Source: an uncultured Bacteroidales bacterium
GTDB lineage: Bacteria; Bacteroidota; Bacteroidia; Bacteroidales; Paludibacteraceae
Reading direction: 5' to 3'
NCBI GenBank assembly: GCA_934716995.1
Contig: CAKUYO010000043.1
Location: 1-17,390 of the forward strand
DNA length: 17,390 bases
The stretch's first letter is position 1. The number at the start of each line of letters is the position of its first letter. A program made the translations under genes and the position numbers. Under the pieces are notes generated by a model. That model was not told the DNA's origin. It made no database searches and saw nothing but the letters and a program-made list of their open reading frames with translations. This document shows, piece by piece, positions 1-6,579 of the stretch.

Positions 1-212
1 TTCTACGTTTTGTACTCATAAAATCTTTTATTTATTTTTATATTCTATGAGTCAACCTTTTTCCGTGTAAGACAGTGGTAGGGCGATAGATGCGACAGTG
101 GAGACTGTATTGGCGGTTTGGCATAGTTATTACGGTTGCTTTGTAAAGTTCATTTTTTATAGTAAGACCTTATTCCTAATAAAGTGTAATATAATACGAT
201 ATAATACGTGAT
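1..212. other. Intergenic region upstream of the glycosyltransferase unit
   Basis: No credible gene is visible. The first 60 bases are AT-rich and contain a 6-bp inverted pair (CTCATA near 15-20 and TATGAG near 48-53). GACAGTGG occurs twice (71-78 and 94-101), and the second copy is part of a small hairpin, ACAGT-GGAG-ACTGT (95-108). There is no T-tract, so I do not call a terminator. An upstream gene may end just outside the window. Confidence 0.5.
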
Positions 213-244
213 ATTGTATATATTCGCAAAATGTTGTATCTTTG
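213..244 (+). promoter_or_regulatory. Bacteroidota-type promoter for the glycosyltransferase unit
   Basis: A -33-like ATTG (213-216) is separated by exactly 20 bp from TATCTTTG (237-244), which matches the Bacteroidota -7 consensus TAnnTTTG. The -33 box continues as TATATAT, similar to the other promoters in this window. Transcription would begin near 250, about 40 nt before the ATG at 291. This argues against the longer reading frame that opens at 231, inside the promoter. Confidence 0.7.
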
Positions 245-290
245 CAACGTTTTGGAAACGAATAGGGATACTATCCTAATAATATCCATT

Positions 291-1184
291 ATGAAACTAT
301 CTATCATAACTATCACATACAACAACCTTGCAGGACTGCGCAGGACGGCGGAGTCTGTGCTGGCACAGACGGTGAACGATTTTGAGTGGATTGTTGTGGA
401 TGGCGCAAGCACGGACGGCACCAAGGAGTATTTGGATACCATTGCGGCAAATAATGCGGGCAGGGCTAACTTACAAACTTGCAAATTTGCAAATTTACAA
501 ATTGTCTCCGAGCCCGATGCCGGTATCTACAACGCTATGAACAAGGGCATTCGCCTTGCGCAGGGCGAGTATATCCAGATTCTCAATGCGGGGGATTGCT
601 TGGCGGCGCCTGATGTTACGGCGCGTATGCTCAATGCCCTTGAGCAGTATAGCGGGATGCTGCCCGCGGATACGCAAGGAAAAATGCCCATAGATATTCT
701 CTATGGCAATATGCTCAAGGTGGATGCCAAAGGTAAACTCATCGGAAAGAGCGGCTACACAGAGTATTCCTTGCGGCAGTTCTATTCCTCGACGCTCAAT
801 CACGACTGCGCTTATATCCGTCGTGCGCTTTTCAATGATGACCAATATGGGCTTTACGATGAGAGCCTGCGCATTGTGAGCGATTGGAAGTGGTATTTGC
901 AGGCCATCGGACTCGGCAATGTCCGCCCTGTATATGTGGATATTGATGTTACCCTGTTTGACGGCGGGGGTATCAGCGAAACCAATCTGACGCTCCGCAA
1001 CCAGGAGCGTCGGCGAGTCCTCGAAGAAGTGTTGCCCCCTGCGGTATTGTGGGACTACGACCACCACGCTTTTGAAATGGAGCAGATGAACCGTCTCCGC
1101 CGCCACCACCTCTATCCGTTGGTTTATTTCATCGAGCGGGTTTTGTTCAAGTTGGAGAAATGGGGAATACTCAAAAAGAAATGA
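291..1184 (+). CDS. Glycosyltransferase family 2 protein (first of pair)
   Basis: A predicted cytoplasmic GT-A fold glycosyltransferase of about 297 residues that would transfer a sugar from a nucleotide donor to a surface glycan; donor and acceptor cannot be read from the sequence. It opens with the GT2 strand MKLSIITITYNN, then VVDGASTDGT (residues 35-44), EPDAGIYNAMNKGI (74-87) and NAGD (99-102) at the DxD position. SDW near residue 200 is a plausible catalytic-base region. This resembles the WcaA-type branch of GT2. The frame opens at 231, but that codon lies inside the promoter, so I choose ATG 291. Residues 60-72 are encoded by an 8-bp tandem array and extend the loop before the SEPDAG motif. 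The TGA stop overlaps the ATG of the next gene, which suggests translational coupling. Confidence 0.9.
   Translation: MKLSIITITYNNLAGLRRTAESVLAQTVNDFEWIVVDGASTDGTKEYLDTIAANNAGRANLQTCKFANLQIVSEPDAGIYNAMNKGIRLAQGEYIQILNAGDCLAAPDVTARMLNALEQYSGMLPADTQGKMPIDILYGNMLKVDAKGKLIGKSGYTEYSLRQFYSSTLNHDCAYIRRALFNDDQYGLYDESLRIVSDWKWYLQAIGLGNVRPVYVDIDVTLFDGGGISETNLTLRNQERRRVLEEVLPPAVLWDYDHHAFEMEQMNRLRRHHLYPLVYFIERVLFKLEKWGILKKK
467..506 (+). repeat. 8-bp tandem array inside the glycosyltransferase gene
   Basis: Five units of 8 bp: TAACTTAC, AAACTTGC, AAATTTGC, AAATTTAC, AAATTGTC. The same family (core AAATTTAC) lies at the gene junctions at 10063-10102 and 11291-11330. Here it is translated in frame as about 13 residues (Asn60 to Val72). 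In this orientation the repeat has no stop codon in any frame, whereas the reverse orientation contains TAA. Eight is not a multiple of three, so loss or gain of one unit would shift the frame. Confidence 0.85.
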
Positions 1185-2146
1185 TGCCGTTTTTTTCCAT
1201 AATCATTCCCCTTTATAACAAGGCACCGTATATACGCAAGGCGTTGGAGAGTGTCTTGGCGCAGACGTATGCGAATTATGAGTGTATCGTTATGGACGAC
1301 GGGAGTACGGACGGGAGCGCAGAGGTGGTTCAATGCACAATGTACAATGCACAATGCATAATGGGGGAGAAAATTCGTCTCCTTTCGCAGCCCAATGCGG
1401 GTGTGGCTGCTGCGCGAAACCATGCGGCGAAAGAGGCAAAGGGGGAGTATCTATGCTTTTTGGATGCCGATGACTGGTGGGAGCCGACGTTCTTTGAAGA
1501 GATGGCGCGGCATATCGCCCGATACCCCGAGGCGGGATTATATGCCACCAACTACATCTATTACAAACAGGGCAAGACCCATATCGCCTTAAACCTCCCA
1601 ACCGGTTATATCAACTACCCGCAAGCCTACCTCCATAGCACGGCAATGCCCGTGTGGACAGGGGCTGCCGTCATGCCCAAACGGATATTCAACGAGATGG
1701 GTGGCTTCCTCATAGGCGTACGTCTCGGGGAGGATTTCCTGCTGTGGGCAAAGACGGCAATGCGCTATCCTGTGGCTTTCCTCAACAAGCCCCTCGCGTA
1801 CTACAACAACGACGTGCCTGCCACGCTGCGGGCTACGCGCAATCTCCATACCCCGAAGCATAATATGCTGTTTCTGCTGGATACAGTGGCGCAAGAAAAC
1901 ACGCTTTCGGCGGATTGGAAAAGCCTCTTTGACCGACTTCGCGTGAACGGTTTGTTGGATTATTGGCTGAGCAACCAATATCACGATGCGGCGGAGACAG
2001 AACTCCGCAAAGTGGATTGGACACAGCAACCGCGCTCTGTGATCAGGACGTACCGCACACCTGTTTGGATGCTGCGGGCGAAACGAAAAATTATGCAAAT
2101 CGGCAGTTGGTGCAAGCAAAAACTCTATGCTCTCTCGCCGTTTTAA
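1181..2146 (+). CDS. Glycosyltransferase family 2 protein (second of pair)
   Basis: A second GT2 enzyme of 321 residues, predicted to act in surface polysaccharide or glycan synthesis with the preceding gene. Visible motifs are FSIIIPLYNKAPYI at the N-terminus, DDGSTDGS (39-46), SQPNAGVAAARN (69-80), the metal-binding FLDADDWW (93-100) and a GED catalytic-base motif (183-185). An upstream in-frame ATG exists at 1160, but ATG 1181 forms an ATGA overlap with the previous stop and directly precedes the first beta strand, so I prefer it. Residues 51-62 come from a 7-bp tandem array and sit in the loop before SQPNAG, the same place as the array in the first gene. The stop codon overlaps the stop codon of the convergent recN. 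Substrate is unknown. Confidence 0.9.
   Translation: MMPFFSIIIPLYNKAPYIRKALESVLAQTYANYECIVMDDGSTDGSAEVVQCTMYNAQCIMGEKIRLLSQPNAGVAAARNHAAKEAKGEYLCFLDADDWWEPTFFEEMARHIARYPEAGLYATNYIYYKQGKTHIALNLPTGYINYPQAYLHSTAMPVWTGAAVMPKRIFNEMGGFLIGVRLGEDFLLWAKTAMRYPVAFLNKPLAYYNNDVPATLRATRNLHTPKHNMLFLLDTVAQENTLSADWKSLFDRLRVNGLLDYWLSNQYHDAAETELRKVDWTQQPRSVIRTYRTPVWMLRAKRKIMQIGSWCKQKLYALSPF
1332..1366 (+). repeat. 7-bp tandem array inside the second glycosyltransferase gene
   Basis: Units AATGCAC, AATGTAC, AATGCAC, AATGCAT and a partial AATGGGG. The related intergenic array at 5202-5236 has AATGCAG, AATGTAT, AATGCGT, AATGCGC. The array is translated as Gln51 to about Gly62 and interrupts a normal GT2 loop without a stop. 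Adding or losing one 7-bp unit would shift the frame. Confidence 0.85.
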
Positions 2147-3723
2147 TGCGATTGGGCGAGCAGTTGCCGTGCATTCTCCATAGCGGCAGGAGTGGGGTGC
2201 TTGCCCGAGAGCATAGTGGCGATCCGGTTGACACGTTCCTCGTCTGTGAGACGGCGTATGTGGGTCTCGGTGCGGGTGTCGGTATCGGCTTTATAAACAA
2301 GGTATTGCGTATCTCCTTTGGCGGCAATCTGCGGCAGGTGGGTGATAGCAATTATCTGGCGCGCCTGAGCCATCTGTTGCATAATATCCCCCATCTGTGA
2401 GGCGATCTCTCCGCTGACACCTGTATCAATCTCATCAAAGATAATTGTTGGCAATCCGTTTTTGGAGGCAATCAAGGCTTTGATACACAGCATAATACGG
2501 CTTATCTCACCCCCCGATGCCACTTCGCTCACACGGCGCAACGACTGGTTGAGGTTGGCGGCGAACATAAACTGCACATCGTCTTTGCCGGTAGGGGTAA
2601 ACTCATCAGTGTCGGCGAGGGCAATGTCTATCTGTGCATGGGCTATACCGAGACGGGTCAGGTCGCTTACCAACTGTTCGGAAATCGGTTTGCGTACCGC
2701 TTCGCGGGTCTTGCGCAGAGCGATCGCCGCTTTTTCCAAATCCTTGGTCTTGGCATCCAATTCTTTTTGCAGGCGGGCAATATCCACGTCAAACGATCCT
2801 ATCCGGTCATTCTGCCGTTGCAGTTCGTCCCGCATCTGTATCAGTTCTTCTTCATTTTCGGCGTTGTACTTGCGGAGCAGGTCATTCAACAGGCTCAGGC
2901 GTTCTTCCACCTGTGCCAATCGCTCGGGGTCGAACTCGGTGCGCTCTGCGATACGGTTTGCCTCGTCGGCAATGTCTTTTATCTCGATTGTTACACTCTC
3001 CAAACGCTCTTGCAGTTCGGGTGCGGCGGTGGACAGGTTGCATATCCGGAGCAGATCCAATACCGAACCTTCCTCGCCGTTCAGTGCGTTGACAGCAGTA
3101 TCCAGTGCTCCGCGTATCTCTTCGGCGTGGCTGAGGCGGAACTGCTCTTCTTCCAACTCTGCCATCTCGCCGCTTTCGAGGTGGGCATCGTCCAATACCT
3201 TGTACCGGTAAGCAATATAATCGGCATCGGCTTGGGTCTTCTTGGCTAATGCCTGCAGGTCCCGAAGTGCTTTTTGTGCTTCGAGGTATGCCTCATAGCG
3301 GGTGGTGTATGCTTCCCGCTCGGCGGTATTACCTGCCATGGCATCTACAATAGAGAGTTGAAAATCATCGTTCTCAAGAAGCAGGTTGGCGTGCTGCGAG
3401 TGGATATCTATCAGGCGTGCAGCCAATGTCTTGAGTTCTGCCAGTGTTACTACCGAGTCATCCACAAACGAACGCGACTTCCCGTTGCTGTACAGTTCGC
3501 GGCGAACGATACACTCGTCAAACTCCGCCTCGATGATACACTTGTCTTCGCCGTCGGTAATGGCTTTGGTATCCGCACGTCCGCCCATTACCAGATTGAG
3601 CGCACCGAGGATTATACTCTTACCGGCACCCGTTTCACCGGTCAGCACGGAGAAACCGCCTTCAAAATCCATATCCAGACGGCTGATGAGGGCATAGTTT
3701 TGTATGTGTAGATGTCGTAGCAT
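2143..3723 (-). CDS. recN: DNA repair protein RecN
   Basis: An SMC-like ATPase of recombinational double-strand-break repair that acts on DNA in the cytoplasm. The N-terminus is MLRHLHIQNYALI with Walker A GETGAGKS (residues 29-36). A long coiled-coil region fills the middle. The C-terminal half carries the ABC signature ASGGEISR, Walker B TIIFDEID with TGVSG after it, and the switch segment ITHLPQIAA. At 526 residues it is slightly shorter than the usual 550 or so. I chose the ATG at 3723 because family members start with this MLxxLxIxNxAL segment; an in-frame ATG at 3747 would add eight unlikely residues. A good promoter lies at 3844-3875, leaving a leader of roughly 115 nt that holds an 11-bp inverted repeat. 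The gene converges on the glycosyltransferase unit and the two stop codons overlap. Confidence 0.97.
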   Translation of the reverse strand: MLRHLHIQNYALISRLDMDFEGGFSVLTGETGAGKSIILGALNLVMGGRADTKAITDGEDKCIIEAEFDECIVRRELYSNGKSRSFVDDSVVTLAELKTLAARLIDIHSQHANLLLENDDFQLSIVDAMAGNTAEREAYTTRYEAYLEAQKALRDLQALAKKTQADADYIAYRYKVLDDAHLESGEMAELEEEQFRLSHAEEIRGALDTAVNALNGEEGSVLDLLRICNLSTAAPELQERLESVTIEIKDIADEANRIAERTEFDPERLAQVEERLSLLNDLLRKYNAENEEELIQMRDELQRQNDRIGSFDVDIARLQKELDAKTKDLEKAAIALRKTREAVRKPISEQLVSDLTRLGIAHAQIDIALADTDEFTPTGKDDVQFMFAANLNQSLRRVSEVASGGEISRIMLCIKALIASKNGLPTIIFDEIDTGVSGEIASQMGDIMQQMAQARQIIAITHLPQIAAKGDTQYLVYKADTDTRTETHIRRLTDEERVNRIATMLSGKHPTPAAMENARQLLAQSH

Positions 3724-3769
3724 AGGAACTAAAACACTGATTGTCATTAATTGTTAGGGAACATGTAGC

Positions 3770-3822
3770 AAAACATATAAGGATATGCCTTAATGAGTAA
3801 TTCGTGGATAATTATATGTTTT
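3770..3822. promoter_or_regulatory. Inverted repeat in the recN leader
   Basis: AAAACATATAA (3770-3780) and its exact reverse complement TTATATGTTTT (3812-3822) flank 31 bases. Both arms lie between the predicted recN start site (about 3837) and the recN ATG, so they would be in the transcript. They could form an RNA hairpin or be two half-sites for a protein. I do not recognise a known LexA box in it. Confidence 0.5.
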
Positions 3823-3843
3823 ATTCTCTGTCAAAATCTATCA

Positions 3844-3875
3844 CAAAATTACTGCTTTTCTATGAGATATGCAAA
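3844..3875 (-). promoter_or_regulatory. Bacteroidota-type promoter for recN
   Basis: On the minus strand, TTTG (3875-3872) is followed after exactly 20 bp by TAATTTTG (3851-3844), a full match to TTTG-N20-TAnnTTTG. The -33 box extends as TTTGCATAT. The site begins only 13 bp past the stop of the upstream outer-membrane gene, so recN has its own promoter, but read-through from the envelope operon is also possible. Confidence 0.8.
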
Positions 3876-3887
3876 TGGTAGAAAGAA

Positions 3888-5111
3888 TTAGAAGCAAACG
3901 CCCGTGGAGATGGATACCTGCCAGGCGTGGGAACGGGTGGTGTAGTAGGTGTAAGCGGCGACCGGTTGCACAAACCACGAATAGCGGGATTTGAGAGGAA
4001 AAGTATAGCGGATACTCGCCTGCACATCGGCTTGGGAAGCAAGCAGATAAGAAGCAAGTGAAATGAAAGGCGTATTTGTGCCCCCCTCCTTTGGACGGGC
4101 AGGGGAAGTTGCAGTCTTATGTAAATATGCCGCATCGGTCGCAAAACGCATATAGCCGACCGGCAGATTGAGGCGGTAACTGCCGGTGAGAGAGACTGCT
4201 ATTTGCTGCTCGGCGTAGTTGGTGGAACGGGTAAGGAGATTGAAATAGTTGTTGGCGGCTTCGCCATAGATGTATTGTGTGCCGAGACGCAGGGCATAAC
4301 CCGCTTGGGCGGAGATACGCCAGAGCGTGGCGGCATAGCCGAATTGGGCGGTGGCGGTATGGGTATGCAGGTCAGCAATCGGAATGGAGGTCGTGCTGCT
4401 CAGTTCCTCCGTAGCGCTGAAATAGTGATACCCTACGCCGGCAAGGAAACCCTCGGTACAGGGTTGAAACATGAAACGCCCGCCTGCGGTAAGTCCGTGA
4501 TAATAAGCCGATTTGTATCCGCTGGAGAAACGGGTATAGGGTTCGGAGGGCAGCACAAGGTGGTACACCATCGCCTCGCCCAACTCGGAATAAAAAGCGA
4601 TGTCGTTGTTCTGCTTGTAGCGTCCGACCTGTGCCATAAACGAATAGGCATAGCGGTTGTCGGTATAGCCGATCGACCCCTCAACGCTCAAATCCGCCAC
4701 TTTGTTCTTGGGGCGCGGGTCAATATTGCGATAACTCTGCAATGCACGGTATTGGAGTGCCAAATGCCAGATAATATGCGCTTTCTTCCGGCGGTAACCG
4801 CCACGGAACCGGTATGTCTCCGAGCGCATACCGCCGCCGATGGTGTCGCATGTCAGGTACGGATAAAGCAGTTGATAGTCCGCATTCTCCACCCATTGGT
4901 TGCCTTGGCTTTGATTCCACGAATAACTCGCTTCGCCAAAGACACGGTTCGCTGCATCGATGTCGTACACCGACCGTGCCTGCACGCTGAAACCGCCTGC
5001 CGATGTACCTTCGACAGGCATAGCGGATTGTCCGTATTGCCCCTGCAGATATGCCTCGGTGTGCGCTGTATCAAGCAGCAGGGACGTGATTATGACTAAA
5101 AACAGATTCAA
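3888..5111 (-). CDS. Predicted outer-membrane beta-barrel protein, DUF6850-like
   Basis: A 407-residue protein with a short hydrophobic N-terminus (MNLFLVIITSLLL) that could be a signal peptide. Alternating hydrophobic and aromatic segments rich in Tyr, Gly and Ser continue to the end, with a C-terminal aromatic residue (VSISTGVCF), as expected for an outer-membrane barrel. I think it belongs to DUF6850, a Bacteroidota family of unknown function, but this is from memory. It is the last gene of an operon with a TonB-dependent receptor and a DUF4876 lipoprotein. The only start that keeps the signal peptide is TTG at 5111-5109, which immediately follows an in-frame TAA. The next in-frame ATG (residue 31) would remove the signal. 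The TTG itself lies in the first unit of a 7-bp repeat array, so an original ATG may have been lost. Confidence 0.75.
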   Translation of the reverse strand: MNLFLVIITSLLLDTAHTEAYLQGQYGQSAMPVEGTSAGGFSVQARSVYDIDAANRVFGEASYSWNQSQGNQWVENADYQLLYPYLTCDTIGGGMRSETYRFRGGYRRKKAHIIWHLALQYRALQSYRNIDPRPKNKVADLSVEGSIGYTDNRYAYSFMAQVGRYKQNNDIAFYSELGEAMVYHLVLPSEPYTRFSSGYKSAYYHGLTAGGRFMFQPCTEGFLAGVGYHYFSATEELSSTTSIPIADLHTHTATAQFGYAATLWRISAQAGYALRLGTQYIYGEAANNYFNLLTRSTNYAEQQIAVSLTGSYRLNLPVGYMRFATDAAYLHKTATSPARPKEGGTNTPFISLASYLLASQADVQASIRYTFPLKSRYSWFVQPVAAYTYYTTRSHAWQVSISTGVCF

Positions 5112-5136
5112 TTAACAATTAATAATTAGCAATTAA
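5109..5136. repeat. 7-bp tandem array at the start of the DUF6850-like gene
   Basis: Units on the plus strand are CAATTAA, CAATTAA, TAATTAG, CAATTAA. The first three bases (CAA) are the TTG start codon of the minus-strand gene, and the next unit supplies the in-frame TAA just before it. Confidence 0.8.
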
Positions 5137-5151
5137 CATACATGGTGTGCC

Positions 5152-5195
5152 TATCCATATCCTATCCTCCTTATATCCTCCTGACATCCACCTGA
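5152..5195. repeat. Four tandem 11-bp units
   Basis: Plus-strand units are TATCCATATCC, TATCCTCCTTA, TATCCTCCTGA and CATCCACCTGA. Read on the minus strand the best-kept unit is TCAGGTGGATG, which agrees at 7 of 11 positions with the TCGGGTGATTA unit at 12124-12167. The array lies between the lipoprotein and barrel genes of the TonB operon. Confidence 0.7.
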
Positions 5196-5201
5196 CTTTG
5201 T

Positions 5202-5236
5202 AATGCAGAATGTATAATGCGTAATGCGCAATGAAA
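5202..5236. repeat. 7-bp tandem array of the AATGC family
   Basis: Units AATGCAG, AATGTAT, AATGCGT, AATGCGC and a partial AATGAAA. It is the intergenic counterpart of the array inside the second glycosyltransferase gene (1332-1366). Confidence 0.8.
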
Positions 5237-5244
5237 CATTGAAA

Positions 5245-5279
5245 AATTCTTAATTCATAATTCCTCATTCTTAATTATC
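5245..5279. repeat. 7-bp tandem array holding the DUF4876 gene stop codon
   Basis: Units AATTCTT, AATTCAT, AATTCCT, CATTCTT and AATTATC. The TAA stop of the minus-strand DUF4876-type gene (5271-5273) lies inside it. The same order of variant units (AATTCAT, AATTCCT, CATTC..) recurs at 14511-14545. Confidence 0.8.
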
Positions 5280-6542
5280 AAAGTAGTGCGGGTCGGCTGT
5301 TTGTGCAGGCAGGAAGTCGTATGTGGAGTTGTTGGTATCTTGCAGGATACGGCGGGTGCCCTCGGTGTAGAGCGTCTTGCGGCGTACCGACTTGCCATAG
5401 CGTGTCTTGTCGCTGCCGAGTTCGCCTACGTAGGTATATCCGCCGTCCAACTCGGGGGCGACCGCCGTCCACTGGTACGCCGAGCGCGGGCAGAGATTGA
5501 CGGCATCGATAATCCACTCGTTAGGCACTAAATAGGTGTCCGCAGACATCTTGAAGGTACCCGCAGAGGTTACATTGGTGTAGTCGTAATGGAACTTATA
5601 CTGCGTGAGGTAGTCCTCTGTGCTGAGGCTGTCGGGGAAACGTGCCAGTGCAAACGAGGTGTTGCCTTGGCTGTTCGGAATCCAGATAGTCAGCGAATAG
5701 CAGAATATCTTGTCGAGGTTCGGCACATCGGGATTGTCTATATCCGTAACGCTCGCAATGGTCGACTGGTCGTACCACTCGAAGTCGGCATCGCTCAAGT
5801 CAAACGAGTTCTTATTGGCTTCGCGGTGGTCCATAGCATTGTCCACAATAAGCAGACTGCCGCCTGCCTGTACGGGATATTGCGTGCCGTCACCCGGAAT
5901 ACGATAGATGGCATCCGCCCCGAAATACTCCGAACGGAAATCGGGTTCGAGCGTGTATTTTTGCGTATTCTTCAGTTTGGATTCGAGCAAAACCAAGCCG
6001 TCAGCATAGAGAGTCATACCCGAGTTGTTGTAGATGACGAAATAGCGGTCGCCTACATAGGTCTTGCCCTCCGGTGTCTGCGTGCCGGGCGTGAAAATCT
6101 CCGCGAGGACAAAGGTGCGCTCCATTTTCACTGTGGTGGCTTTGGCTGTAACCGTTTGCGGTTCTGTCAAACTGAAACTCTTTAGGTAGGAGCGGAAGAG
6201 ATTTTCAGCCCCGTCAATGAGCAATGTAACGGATATTTCAACATCGTAGAACCCGACAGGTTGCGTGGTTTGTACTAATAGAACGGAATCCGTCCAAATG
6301 ATAGAATCGGGGGATACTGCATACTGTTTCCCCATATTCAAATCATTGAATAGTACGTTCTTGTCTTGTACTATGACGGACGCACAGGTATCGATAGGAG
6401 GCAGTTTGACCTCTATCGAAACAGGATAGGCGTTGGTTTGAACAAGTGTATCCAATACCTCTTGCCGGCAACCGCAAAGTAGCAGACACCATAGAAACAC
6501 CCAAACGGCTAAAATATGTCTCAATATATGTTTTTTCTCCAT
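5271..6542 (-). CDS. DUF4876-type surface lipoprotein
   Basis: A 423-residue predicted lipoprotein. The N-terminus has basic residues, a hydrophobic stretch and the lipobox LCGC with acylated Cys25, so it should be anchored in the outer membrane. The mature part is beta-rich and includes segments such as LAEIFTPGTQTPEGKTYVGDRYFVIYNN that I associate with DUF4876, a Bacteroidota family of unknown function. It starts 37 bp after the stop of the TonB-dependent receptor gene and precedes the barrel protein, so the three probably form one transport or binding complex. It takes the place that SusD has in glycan systems but has no SusD-like features that I can see. The stop codon is embedded in a 7-bp repeat array, so the last two codons come from repeat sequence. 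Substrate is unknown. Confidence 0.8.
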   Translation of the reverse strand: MEKKHILRHILAVWVFLWCLLLCGCRQEVLDTLVQTNAYPVSIEVKLPPIDTCASVIVQDKNVLFNDLNMGKQYAVSPDSIIWTDSVLLVQTTQPVGFYDVEISVTLLIDGAENLFRSYLKSFSLTEPQTVTAKATTVKMERTFVLAEIFTPGTQTPEGKTYVGDRYFVIYNNSGMTLYADGLVLLESKLKNTQKYTLEPDFRSEYFGADAIYRIPGDGTQYPVQAGGSLLIVDNAMDHREANKNSFDLSDADFEWYDQSTIASVTDIDNPDVPNLDKIFCYSLTIWIPNSQGNTSFALARFPDSLSTEDYLTQYKFHYDYTNVTSAGTFKMSADTYLVPNEWIIDAVNLCPRSAYQWTAVAPELDGGYTYVGELGSDKTRYGKSVRRKTLYTEGTRRILQDTNNSTYDFLPAQTADPHYFDN

Positions 6543-6579
6543 TTTATTCTGTTTTTCTTGCCGCTTGCGACATAGAACA

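Noticed and set aside
231..290. Longer N-terminus for the first glycosyltransferase starting at 231
   Set aside because: That start codon lies inside the promoter, upstream of the predicted transcription start.
4203..5099. Plus-strand frame of 298 codons opposite the barrel gene
   Set aside because: No family resemblance; the minus-strand frame has a plausible signal peptide, barrel pattern and operon context.
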